In this document: in pieces, positions 9,147 to 19,799 of the stretch
Layout: each line of letters begins with the position of its first letter
How positions within the stretch are numbered: the first letter of the stretch is position 1
Assembly: GCF_001949145.1 (NCBI RefSeq)
Contig: NW_019091377.1
Location: forward strand, 1,782,675 to 1,826,020
Length of the DNA stretch: 43,346 nucleotides
Direction: 5' to 3'
From: Acanthaster planci
Lineage: Eukaryota > Echinodermata > Asteroidea > Valvatida > Acanthasteridae
Notes under the pieces: model-generated
Seen by the model: the letters and a program-made list of their open reading frames with translations, nothing else
What the model was told of the DNA's origin: nothing
Databases searched by the model: none
Program-made: the position numbers and the translations under genes

Positions 9147-11774
9147 ATGACTCGCTGGATCGTGGCCCTCGTCCTCTGTGCCTGTGTGGCGGTCACCCTG
9201 GCAGGTAAGGTCATCAACAGTTTCAGTCATGAATCCAACGAAAACCAAATATTTTCTCTAACTCCACACCGTTTGGTTCGATCTTAAACCATCCAATACA
9301 GATGCCACACTTTGTTTTACAGTTGATATATAAGTATACTGTGAACTGTCGACATACCTGTACGCATCGATGTAAATTATTTCGGAAGATAATGTAGGTG
9401 TTTGGCTCGCACTTCGCAACGTGGATGTTCTGACTTACGTTTATCAGAGGTAGAGGGGAAATCTTCATTAAGTTGCTTGAATGGGCGGGGTTCGAGCCCA
9501 AGACTGCCTACAGCATAGGCAGACCTGATGACCACTCGACCACTCAGTAGCAAGTACCGTTGATGAAATGTTTGGGTCCAGAGGACGTTCAGGATATAAA
9601 ATGGCATACAGACGGCAGAACGCATGTTAGGCTGTGTCCGAAACACTTGGCTACGGCCGGATTTACACAAAACTTAATGGGAACTGGCCGCGGCCACTGC
9701 CATTTACTCGTGTGTAATATCCAGCCGTAGCTGATTCGGACACTGCTTAGCATGGCCACACAGTCCTGACATGACAAGGGACAAGTTACTGGTCAACATC
9801 CATAACCAAACTGCGAGGCTACTTTATTAGAACTCTTGGGAAACATACTGGACCTGCATGAGGCCAAAAAGAGGTTGTTAAAATGTAATATCCCATGGAA
9901 ATAAAGCCTGATCTCACAAACTTTTTTGAAAAACAATTTCAGACAAAACTCCTTCGACAGCTTCCTGTGAGGCTCTCGCAGCTCAAATCAGCACCGAAGG
10001 GTGAGTTAAAATAAAAAGAGTGAATTTGATAACAAACGTAAACCAGAGCGTATACTTGAATCGCCTAATATGATATCATTGGCAGTGCAGTTCCCCATGT
10101 GTAGCTGCAGAAAAGATTTTCATTTCATTCTATTTTGTTCTTTTGTCCCTTTCTGTTTAATAGGAAGAAGCGTTGGGATGGGCCTTCCCACACATTTTGT
10201 GGAGAGGATCTAAATGAGAGAAGAAATGCTTACTGTAACTGTCAGGTTGTGCCAAGGAAGAGGGAACTTGATCTGTCGGGTGAGTGAGGCGTGAAACGGT
10301 AAAATTAAAAACGAAGAGAAAAAAGTCAGCAATTTCGTGTTGAAGCAGTGGGATTGTTAAACGGTTAAGGATTGAGAAATTGTTTGGTTATTCAAACCAT
10401 ATTTCGCGAATGATCTACTTCCCTGCCCCTTGCGAACTTGCCACATGAACTGCTCGGTCCGAATTTTAGATACCTGTTATGGCAATAATCCCGCAAAATA
10501 TGGGTCCCGGACTTCAAACAATATTTCAACCCAAATATACATATCGTTATGATTATTAATTAGAAATCATGAATTTGAGGAATTTGCAGTGATGTAGTCG
10601 AGTACTTTTTGAGAACCAAGTTCTCCACCAAATATTTAACTAGTTAGAAGGGAACAAAGCTGAAGTACATCGGCATTTTAAGGTAAATGCATAAAGGTAA
10701 GATTACAAAGCAACATAATGACTTCAGACCATCACTGTTTGATAAAATTAACTTTTAGGCCAAAAGTACTCTGAAAATACTCGACCGAGTACTTTCTGAG
10801 TACTTTTCTCCTTAAAACTTAAATTTTACACAACTGGGAGTGTCTGAATTCTAACATTTATTTTGTAATCTTACCTTTGCAAATTTACCATGAAATGCCT
10901 GTGCACCTGGCTTTATCCCCTCTTACCCAGTTCAGTATTTTGCGGAGAACGTTGGTACTCGGAAAGTACTCGACTACAACACTGGGAATTTGCGAGTAGC
11001 AAAATAACTTGGTTGCGGTCCTTACCTGTACGTTGCTGCACTACGATTGAAGGGAGCACAAATCTTCCATAGTGAATATGTGGGCTTCTGAGGACCTTTA
11101 AACCGAGCCAGACATCTTTAGGGGTCTTTGACTAGGTCCGGTATGATACATAAGCAGGCTCAGTGGATGTCATACTTTGCGAATCGTCTGGGAATCAGTT
11201 ACAAGAAACGTGCAATGCATGGTATCTTTGAAATGAAATTGGCCAGTATCTAAGTGGTTTGTTGAGGAGTCTTCACAAGCATCGTGTAGCGAGGGCGTTG
11301 GGATATGCTACTTCCGATCACAGGGTCGGACTTTCAAATCCAACTGGCGGTTACGTGTTGTGACATCGGGCAATGTTCCTCTCTCCGCCCAGGAGTGAAT
11401 GGGTGCCTGAGATGCAAACCATCTCTGATCGACCGGTGAGGTAGCGCGTCAAATGAGTGCACCGAGCTGTATACTCCCCTTGGAGTCGGAATGGTTTTTA
11501 GGAAGGATTATGTGCCCGGGGAACAGAGATAATAAGATTGTAAAATGTGCATTTCATGACGTATAGATTAAATAACAAGCACAAAATAGCAGCTATAAGT
11601 CCAAAGGACGACCCTTAATTTAGGAATATTTTGGGGCCATCTTTTCCGACAGAGTTCCTGCCTTCCGGGAAAGCCAACGCCTTCCTCTCTGGCCGCCGCA
11701 TCACCAAGCGCAGCTTGTCAGAGGAATGCTGCCACGAGGGTTGCTACTGGGAGGAGATTGAAGAGGTCTGCTAA
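9147..11774 (+). CDS. Insulin-like peptide precursor, four exons, 117 aa
   Basis: Exons 9147-9204, 9943-10000, 10164-10279 and 11653-11774 join in phase (1, 2, 1) with GT-AG introns and give 117 codons plus stop. MTRWIVALVLCACVAVTLA (1-19) is the signal peptide. Exon 2 encodes residues 20-39 with a lone Cys28 and ends before KKR (40-42). Exon 3 carries the B chain: FCGEDLNERRNAYC gives C51-x11-C63, then an extra C65 (CNC), then an RKR site (70-72). Exon 4 holds the rest of the C peptide, a KR site (96-97) and the A chain SLSEECCHEGCYWEEIEEVC (98-117), exactly CC-x3-C-x8-C ending at the stop. Family knowledge: such precursors are cleaved at dibasic sites into disulfide-linked A and B chains that are secreted as hormones acting on insulin-receptor or relaxin-receptor types. 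Odd points: eight cysteines instead of six, an extra Cys exon before the B chain, and no C-terminal IGF-like extension. Vertebrate-type receptor-binding residues are not conserved, so the receptor cannot be named. Confidence 0.9.
9481..9555 (-). repeat. tRNA-derived SINE head (Ser-like)
   Basis: On the minus strand a box-A match (TGGTCGAGTGG), a possible anticodon arm (TGCCT-ATGCTGT-AGGCA, seven-base loop with GCT in anticodon position) and a box-B match (GGCTCGAACCC) occur in order with tRNA spacing. The acceptor stem does not pair and the T stem is imperfect, so this is a tRNA-derived repeat and not a working tRNA gene. It sits in intron 1 of the insulin-like gene, antisense. Confidence 0.5.
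10587..10984. mobile_element. hAT-type MITE with perfect 8-bp target-site duplication
   Basis: The left end CAGTGATGTAGTCGAGTAC and the inverted right end (read as CAGTGTTGTAGTCGAGTAC) differ at one base; similarity continues for about 40 bases. The element is flanked by GGAATTTG at 10579-10586 and again at 10985-10992, a perfect 8-bp duplication. CAGTG ends with 8-bp duplications are the hallmark of hAT transposons. Further inverted pairs lie inside (about 10680-10712 against 10864-10890), so most of the 398 bp can fold. It has no transposase and lies in intron 3 of the insulin-like gene. Confidence 0.85.
11278..11535 (+). repeat. tRNA-derived SINE, degraded
   Basis: A worn Pol III promoter (TAGCGAGGGCG as box A, TTTCAAATCC as box B, about 45 bases apart) is followed by a non-tRNA body containing CCCAGGAGTGAATGGGTGCC, which I take to be the conserved body typical of invertebrate tRNA SINEs. 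It lies in intron 3 of the insulin-like gene, just upstream of the A-chain exon. Confidence 0.5.
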
Positions 11775-12086
11775 GAGGGGCCAGCATCACGAACCCTTCG
11801 GCCAGACTTGTTTAGACCCCTTTTTTTGCCACACCACCATCGTATAGTTTTCGCCGTCCATCGGTTGGGAAACTATGGACGGTCATGGGGACAAAAACAC
11901 AAGAACCATTTCAAAATTAATTAAACCAAAACCTCTGACAGCTATTTAAGCGGTTAAGTAACGCTACTACCTCATACCATTTGCAAATACCGAAGTCTGT
12001 AACGTTTATGAAACAATTGCAATCTGAGGCATAAACAAATTTTGGTAATCATTGGCCGTCTATACAAAAATGGCGGTCGATGTTTG

Positions 12087-12092
12087 AATAAA
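12087..12092 (+). terminator. Likely poly(A) signal of the insulin-like gene
   Basis: First AATAAA downstream of the stop codon at 11774, followed by an A-rich run; it predicts a 3' UTR of roughly 330 bases. Confidence 0.5.
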
Positions 12093-12099
12093 AAAAAAG

Positions 12100-14845
12100 A
12101 AAGGTCTATAAGCACGCAAGCAAGGAATCCCTATTCAACCAAACTAACCTTGGCACGTACTCGACAAAAGGATCGATTTTATTTCAATTACGTAATAATT
12201 AATTATTAAGTTCATACTTTTCTTGTGCTTAGGTCTTATGACATTTATAATTCGTTGGTGATATGTAGTGGAAAACAATAACAGCGTAATTATTTTGAAA
12301 TGAAAAATATTTCAGACGTTTGGAAGCTCAAAAATACTTGGATTTACATTTGTTTTTAACTTTTTCCAGTACCTATCTACTGAAAAATCCAAAATGAATA
12401 GTGGAGAATATAAAGCAATCAGTTTTTCCATTTAAATTTGATTTGAACCTAACTCTGCTTTACGCTTTTATGATATTGCGGATTTGTTTAATAGTGGAGT
12501 GGTTTCCAAATCGACCAGAAGCCAGAAGAGGAAAAAATCTTCACAATACATAACGAAAAATGAAGAAAGGATCAAGGTTCTAATAATTCTCATATTTAAA
12601 AGCTTTTTCAATACTTATTTTAACGTCTTTAATTTTAAACCTTACTTGTTAAAACTGTACAAATATGATAGTTATTGCCCAATGTATAAAGGTGTAAATA
12701 AATATTGCAGTGGCCTGCAGTTAAGGTATTCAGTTGACCTCTCCTACAAACTCTTCGAAATTAAACTGCCAACAGTTACTCGCGGGGATATAAACATGTT
12801 TAAAAATGATAGCGAACAGTAAAAAGATGTCCCCTCTAAAAGTGGATTATATTATACTACACACAGAACGGCCAGAAGTTGTTAAACAACTGGTTGGTTT
12901 TAATCCATTTTGTGAAGTTGCACAGTCGTTCCAACTGCCATTATTATTCTCCCTGCGTTGATATAATTTTCTGTTACCCGGATATGCTTTAAATTTGCGA
13001 TTTCTTGTCTGGCATAAAGCGCCTGAAAGCACAAAGATGTAAAATACTTAGCAGCAGATCGTGTAGCATGGTGCATGTAACGCTAAAACAAAACTGGTAA
13101 TGGTAAAAAAAAATCACATTAAACGCACAACATCAAGTACCTAGTCTAAATCGATTACTTGTTGCTGTATCGAATCAGAACACGAAAAGGGGTTTCCTAC
13201 GTAATGGTTAGTACTGGAAACGAAGCTGAGAGTAATTGTTACGCCTGGGGACGACGTGGTAAGGTCGTCCTATATTTGCGTAGCCACGAACAATTTAGCA
13301 TTTGCACATGCATAAAAATTATTCAATTGAAGTACTAAACTTACGAGATGGCTATCTTAGGGGTAAACTAGTCGCTTCCCACTGTTCACGTATAGGGCAC
13401 AATGTTCCCACATAAATTATGGACTGGGATTGAGGTCACTAGTCTATAACAAAGACATCAGTCCTTTTGGGTGCAGACCAGTAAATCGGCACCAAATTAC
13501 CAAAATTATAACCCAAATTGACAAAATTACGATTTGTGTGCTGTCCAATTCTCTGCTATTAAAAAAGTTAAGTAGACCTTAATGAACATTAAGTTGCTGT
13601 GTGTGTCTTGAACACATGAGAAACGTCGAAGTATTTTTCCTGATTTGTTTGTTGAAGAAAGGGTATTTTATCACTCTTGTCTCTTGCAACACAATGTGTT
13701 CATATAACACACCACTATCTAAAATAAAATAAAATAAAAGGACTCAGGGATTTATATCAAGGGAGCTGTAACACATCAAAATTTCCGATCAATGGAAATT
13801 ACGCGCGATGTTTGAAACGTGTCTAGTTCACGCTAACGTAAACCTCTATATTGTAGTAAACTTCACGTGACTGTGATTCAGCCAACCAGAATAAAGAACC
13901 AGCAAGAGGTGTATTCTAATGAGTGATATTACCGCCCCTTTCCTCGTAAGGAAAGGCCTTTCCTTAGGGAGCCATTTCTGATTGTACAAATGTCCAGGTA
14001 ATGCTGTTACCCGGGTTTACTAAAACCAATTTTCCCTTTCGTCGCGGTAACGAAACAATCAACACTTAATCTCGTAAGCACCCCCCAAAAACAGCCTTTA
14101 TTTGGGAAAACAGAAATGAGACATGCTTATTCATGTAAAGAACTGAAGAATGCCCAGACGGTTAGAAGTACGCCCTCGTTGTTTCCTTGTAGGACAATGT
14201 TTTCTTATGTCGCGGCAAACCCTCAACCAGTTTATGCTTCCGCAATGTGTATTTCGCAATAGTGCATATAAATAGTATAGTCAAACGATGAGATAGTGAC
14301 TGGGGTATCGAACTTAACGTGCACTGTGGTCTGGGAAATATGTACATTACACGTAGGAGTTTCCGCTCATGCAGCAGTCTATTAGAGAGCTTGTGCAGAG
14401 CAAACCAACTCTGTTCCGTTCTTTAGGCGTTAAAAGCTTGGAAGCAATCGGGACTTCAGGCCACAGTTACTGCACTTCTCGAATTGAAGATATCCCCGAC
14501 ATGCAGGGGACTAAGGCAACAGGTTATATCATAAATTGGCGCTCTGCGTCGAGGTGAAGTGTGCGTCCCCTGCCATGGCGGTACCGGCGAGTGAGGAAGC
14601 CTGTAGCATCCAACGGAGAGCCGAACGTGTGCGATTGCATGCAGAGAGGTCTCAGGGAAACTACCGACGGGGATAGCGAACGACAAGCAAGTGCTGGAAG
14701 TATTGGAAGAATCGTACTGTGGAATGAAGATATTTGATGTGTTGTTCTGGACATTATGAAAACTCCTGTAAATGAAAGGAAATCTTTCATGAGATATTGA
14801 CCAATTGTCAGTACCCTTTCCTGTATCGATTAAAACCCGCCTAGT
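12100..14845. other. Gene-free AT-rich intergenic sequence
   Basis: Open frames such as the one at 12484-12822 are Lys/Asn/Phe-rich, as expected of AT-rich non-coding DNA, and have no motif or splice partner. Small hairpins occur (GGACGAC..GTCGTCC near 13249; CCTTTCCT-CGTA-AGGAAAGG near 13937), and an (AAAAT)n run lies at 13720-13738. I see no gene. Confidence 0.5.
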
Positions 14846-14849
14846 CCAA

Positions 14850-15520
14850 TTTCTGTTTAGTAGCCAGTTTCAAAAACGCGTAGACGAAGAACGGTAGAGG
14901 CACGATTTGGCTTTAGAACAATTGGCGAAAGCCAAACAAACCTGGGGAAAATATTGCGTTCAACTGTTGGATTTTTTAAACGAACGCATAAGGCAAGAAC
15001 GTGCGAGTTAACGCGAATTTACCGACGTTGACAAAGAATGTGTTGAGGACGTTGCCGCATGAACCCGTGTTGTCAGATTTTTACGTGCCTTCAGTAGACC
15101 AACGGGATGGAGAGCTCGTGTGGATTTCATCTACGGTGAAAGTGCCGTAGATCACTTGCATAAAGAGACAGGCGCGGACAAAAGCGCGGTGAGAAGGTGG
15201 TTAAAAACAGGCCGTGTGGAAAATTCATTTACCTTCACCTGGGTACATACCCAGGCTGATGACTTTGCAAACAGACTCGGTCGAACGCATCAAACGGACG
15301 TGTTGTATTTGCCTTGGGATCGCGACGGTAAACGTAAAACAAATACACGTTAACCGTGGTAGAAGTTGCCTTAAGATACAAAAGAGGTGGAACCCTTGTC
15401 GAGCAAAACGGCCGACCAAGTGTTAGAAGCCGCAAGGCAAATTTACAAACGGTCCCCGTTGACCTGGCCTAAAACGGTTAACGTAGACTTGGTATCGGAA
15501 TTTAAAGGCGAGTTTTAAAA
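14850..15520 (+). pseudogene. Decayed, unrecognised ORF, probably from a mobile element
   Basis: A single forward frame stays protein-like for about 200 codons but is broken by several in-frame stops (at the E-E-R, ERAS and DVAA junctions and after TNTR). It starts with a Lys/Glu-rich helical stretch (RVDEER, then LALEQLAKAKQTWGKY, then LLDFLNERIRQER). It continues with RPTGWRARVDFIYGESAVDH, an Arg/Lys-rich helix KSAVRRWLKTGRV, and then YLPWDRDGKRKTNTR and VLEAARQIYKRSPLTWPKTV. The unbroken piece is 15120-15353. The consistent frame across stops marks a formerly translated sequence. I do not recognise the family; a DNA-binding or transposon-associated protein is a guess from the basic helix and the repeat-rich setting. 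No terminal repeats were found around it. Confidence 0.5.
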
Positions 15521-15959
15521 AGTTTGTTAAAGAGATCTTGAGGTGTGTAACCCTTTAGATTTTGCGCTATTTCTTTGGTAATTGATCTACATTCCAAGCA
15601 ATGATATTTATATTCCCCTGATGACAGGTACTCCATTTTTTATTGCGTCCTAAACAATTTAAACAACTATTTGTATATGTTTTGTTGAGTTTAAGCGGTT
15701 TATATTTGCAACAATGGTTACACGTTTAGTTTCCATGTTTGAGTTAATATTATCATATACATGTATATCAATTATTTTCATTTTTCTAACCACCAAAATC
15801 AAAGTAAACAGTCAAAATAAATATCTGATGCGGTCGATAACATTTAGGACCTTGCTTCGACCCCCTCACCAAGCAGATGCGATGTCTTTGGCGCTGCATG
15901 TCTTTCTCCGCTTGGAGTTTGAGGTCTTCTTTCACCGCTGTGGATTGGATGGATAACCA

Positions 15960-18240
15960 AAATAATACCAAAGTAATTACGTCGCCATGAAGTCACCAAG
16001 TTTTTTGTTATAGATTTTTACATATTTATTTTAGCCCATTGACTTTGTACAAGTTTTCCAGGCACAATTTTTGGTTACTTGGCGATCTTCATTCGTCATC
16101 GAAATTACAGCCGGCAAAGACCGTGATGGAAAATAAAAACCTAATTTGTGACGTCATGGTGACACCATCGCCCCATTTTTTCTATTGATTTTTGAATATT
16201 TAATTTTTCCCCATACGTTTTGTAAACGTTTTTCTAATAAACACAAGTGAACGGGTAGTCCTTTACTTCGGCTCAAAATTACTATAAGAACGAAAGAAAA
16301 ATCGGGTACTTTATACGTTCTGTTATTTGATTTGAAATATACCTAAGAGTCCGAATATGAAGCAATATTTCATGAAAATTGTTCAGTTCCAGCGCAAATC
16401 ACGTGACATGAACTTACAGGAGCAGTGTTTCTGCGAATGAGTTTATCGCTCATAGACTTTGTACACGTTTTTTGAGCCACAATTTTCGTAACTTTGCAAT
16501 GTTTTATCCTTGACAAAGTGATAGCCAACAAAGACCCTGATGTACGATTTATTGAAAATGAATGTCGTTCTGATGACGTCATCAGCTTATTTTATACTGA
16601 TTTTGTACATGTTTTTTGACTTGGCATGAGCTTCAAAGTCTTTTATCTCCTAAAGGACATGTCCTATCTCGTTGAAATTTTGCAGATAACTAGAAAGGAA
16701 AGTGTTACAGACGAATGTTGACCTGCTTTGCTGATTACGTCACCAGGAGACAAGTCACGTGACATTAAAGGTGCACTCTTTAAGGCCCTATATCTCCCGA
16801 AGTAGATGTCCGATCGGGTTCAAATCTTGCAGATATCTTGAAAAAGGAGTACTTTAGAGGAATATTGACCTTGTGTGATGATAAAGAGAAGATATTCGTC
16901 ATGATGACGTCATCACATGAGTTATTATTGAATTTTGAATATTTAATTTCCCTCATAGGTTTTATACACGTTTTTCAACTACCAGACTTCCACACTGTTC
17001 TCGACCTGACTCAATGGATGTTAGGTCAAGATTCTTAGCCCCACAGTAAGGGAGAGTTTAGGAAAAATTGGTAATGAGAACGTCATCACGTGAATTATTA
17101 TAGAATTTTGAATATTTTTTTCCATAGGGTCTGTAGACGTTCTTTTACAACACACAACTTTTGAGCTTAAAGCATGAGAAGTTCGACCGAGAACAACAGA
17201 GAAATCAGACCAAATTTTCCCTTCCGTTCGACTGCAAGCATACCCAGGAGTCAGAATGACAAATAATATTTCATGCTTTTTTCCAGTTAGACGAACTTCA
17301 CGTGATATGTACTTAAAGGAAAAGTTTTTCTGCACACGTGTTGTTAGCCAATTGAATTTGTGCCCGTAATTGAGCCACATTTTTGGTAACTTTGCAATGT
17401 TTGATCGTAATCAAAGTGATAGAAAACAAAAACCCTGATGCAATAATTATTCAAAATGAATGACGTCATGATGACGTCATCGTGAGATTTATTATTGATC
17501 TTTTAATATCTATTGAAGCGTATTAACTTTGTGCATGTTTTCAAGCCACCATTTTAGTTACTTCCCGGTGTTTGATTGTAATCAAAGTTACAGCAAGCAA
17601 AGACCGCAATAGATGAAATTTGCTCAATTCATGACGTCATGCTCACGTCATCAACTAATCCTAAATAAATTTTGGATATTTGATTTTCCCCCATAGGTTT
17701 TGTACACGTTATACAACAGCTTATCTTTGGGACCATGGTTAATCTGACTTACTCCTTTTGTGTAAATTCGTTGTCCACCAAGGATAGACGGTGCCAGTAC
17801 AGAATCCTCAAAATGAGATCATCAGGGGTCACGTGACATGAGATTAAAGCAGCAGTTTTTCTCCATCGGTTTTGTACATGTTTTTCTACCTAAGAGTGAG
17901 TGAGTAGTCCTCAATTTCGGCTCAAGATTACCATGAGAAGGAAAGAAAAATCAGACTAAATTTTCCCTTTCGTTCTGTTACAAATATACCCAAGAGTAAA
18001 AATATTGAGTAATATTTCCATTTTTCCCGTTTGACCTCAAATCACATGACATGCACTTAAAGGAGCAGTTTTTCTGCATGTATTTGAGCCCATTGACTTT
18101 GTAAAATTTTAAGCAACCATTATGGTAACTTTGACATCTGTGATCGTTGTTAAAGTTACAGCCAACAAAGACCCTGATACAAGAATTATTCCTGACTGTT
18201 AACGTCATGATGGCATCATCTTGTTATGTGTTTAACAACC
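15960..18240. repeat. Composite array of diverged modules rich in TGACGTCA palindromes
   Basis: Three recurring modules alternate irregularly. Module A (starts near 16042, 16455, 17350, 17526, 18089) runs from GACTTTGTACACGTTTT through AGCCACAATTTT and CAACAAAGACCCTGATG to a TGACGTCAT..TGACGTCATC pair. Module B (near 16191, 16933, 17107, 17677) is built on TTTTGAATATTTAATTTTCC and GGTTTTGTACACG. Module C (ending near 16410, 16770, 17320, 17850, 18065) ends in TCACGTGACATGCACTTAAA followed by GGAGCAGTTTTTCTGC. Perfect TGACGTCA occurs at 16149, 16574, 16905, 17461, 17472 and 17632, far above chance. It has no coding capacity. It may be a diverged satellite or nested copies of one transposable element. 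Confidence 0.75.
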
Positions 18241-18244
18241 ACCA

Positions 18245-19780
18245 TCTCTAGTTGTTGACTAGGTTCATGACCGTACCATGCACCCATTCGCCTATGTACT
18301 GTGCATGCAGTGCCTGCGTGTGATAAACGCAATACACACGTGCTATCACGCACCGGGGCAAAACCCTGCAATACGTAACTGTCTGGCGCTTTAGCATCGA
18401 TACGATACCTAACAGATTTTCCTTTCTTTATTTTTAACCTAAAAGGGCGTTTATAGATTCGAGGAATGTTTAAATGAGGCTTTTTTTCATACCATCCCCC
18501 AACAATTTAGAAGGTGTGGCGAATATTCTTTTTGGAGATAGGCCTCCAGCCTTCTTTATACCGTCTATATGAATGGAGCGTAAAGGATGATTTTTAGAGA
18601 AAAAAGGGACAGCGCTTGTCTCATCTGTTTTCTTAGTGTCCTATCTCAGTTTGGAGGGAATGCTTACTATACAAGTTAATTTAATCTATGCTTTAATCCT
18701 CCCCAGTTTTCTTCGTCGGCAACGCAATGTGCAACTGTGGAAAAATACAGCACACTGTCCTCAAATATACATGCGTGGTACTAGCAGTGTGACGTCATGC
18801 TACTCAGAGCAAAAGCAACGAACCGGCATTTTCCCCCTTCATACTTCTCGCAGCTGCACTTTGTTGTCAAATAGGAAAATGATAATGCAGCACTCCTTTA
18901 CGCACGTGTTGGTGAACATAGTTCATGGGAGGGCCAGTATGTTGAGAATGCAGCATAACAGTCATCCGTTCTTCATTCCTCGTTGCGAGCACCAACCAAT
19001 CAGTGTGCTATCTTCACGTGTTATTTGAAAAATAGTTAGCGGTGTGGACATGGAACCTTTCTGCTTGCAATATATATCGGTCGTACGTCACGATGTGTAG
19101 CAGCTATAGTCGTATGAAATGGCGGTCCTCCCCATTATGGTCAACAACATTCGTCCTGCTGTGTAAAAGAAAGACATTTAATTTGGTTTTCCGGCTATTT
19201 TACAGAGCTTACAGTACAGTTTCAAGACCTCTTTTGGTAAGTCTGCTCCAACAATAATCCCCTTTGGCTTGATCGAAGTGCAGAATTTTCATTATTAAGC
19301 TGACAGAATTATCAGGATCCGACAAAGCGTAGGCCTACCTTAGGAACTTGTCCATGTACACTTTTTACAGTAAAGTATGGCTGTATCCGTTTTATTCACT
19401 GTTTTTATTATTTGTATTAATTCTATCTTTTCCTTGATCAATTATTCACCCAGGCCTTCGCCTTGGAAAACAAAGCCGAATTCTATGATTTTGTGCATTT
19501 AACTTACGGTGTGAAAAGTGGTGTGTTATTGGTTTTATTAACAGACATTAAACTAAAGACAGTTCGTCTTGGTTTGGTTGGGTTGGGTTGGATTGGGCTT
19601 GGCTTGGCTGGACTGGGCTGGGCTTCTTCTTGGTTTGAGTGGATTGGGTTGGGTTAGTGTTTTGACACCACGGGACACCATGCATTTCGAATCATCATAA
19701 AAGCTTTTGCTGAGTTGTTCAATTTAAAAACACTACCACTTCGATCAGATTTAGTGCTGAAAAGAAATTTGAATTCTTTC
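18245..19780. other. Gene-free stretch upstream of the methyltransferase
   Basis: A 130-codon open frame at 18636-19028 has no recognisable motif and its composition is not convincingly coding. The methyltransferase ATG lies 17 bases after a splice acceptor (19781-19782), so a 5' UTR exon and the promoter of that gene should lie somewhere in this stretch. I cannot place them. Confidence 0.4.
19571..19656 (+). repeat. G-rich TTGGGT/TTGGCT simple repeat
   Basis: Seven GGG runs and many GG runs are spaced by short T/C-containing loops (GGTTGGGTTGGGTTGGATTG and so on). The sequence is able to form G-quadruplexes on the plus strand. It ends 126 bases before the first coding exon of the methyltransferase, in its promoter or 5' UTR intron. 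Confidence 0.6.
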
Positions 19781-19799
19781 AGAGCGTCAGAACTCGGCC

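Noticed and set aside
9481-9555. A functional tRNA-Ser(GCT) gene on the minus strand.
   Set aside because: Box A, box B and an anticodon-like arm are present, but the acceptor stem does not pair and the T stem is imperfect; a SINE head fits better.
18636-19028. 130-aa plus-strand ORF upstream of the methyltransferase.
   Set aside because: No recognisable domain, signal or splice partner; composition is not clearly coding. It may be part of an unplaced 5' region.
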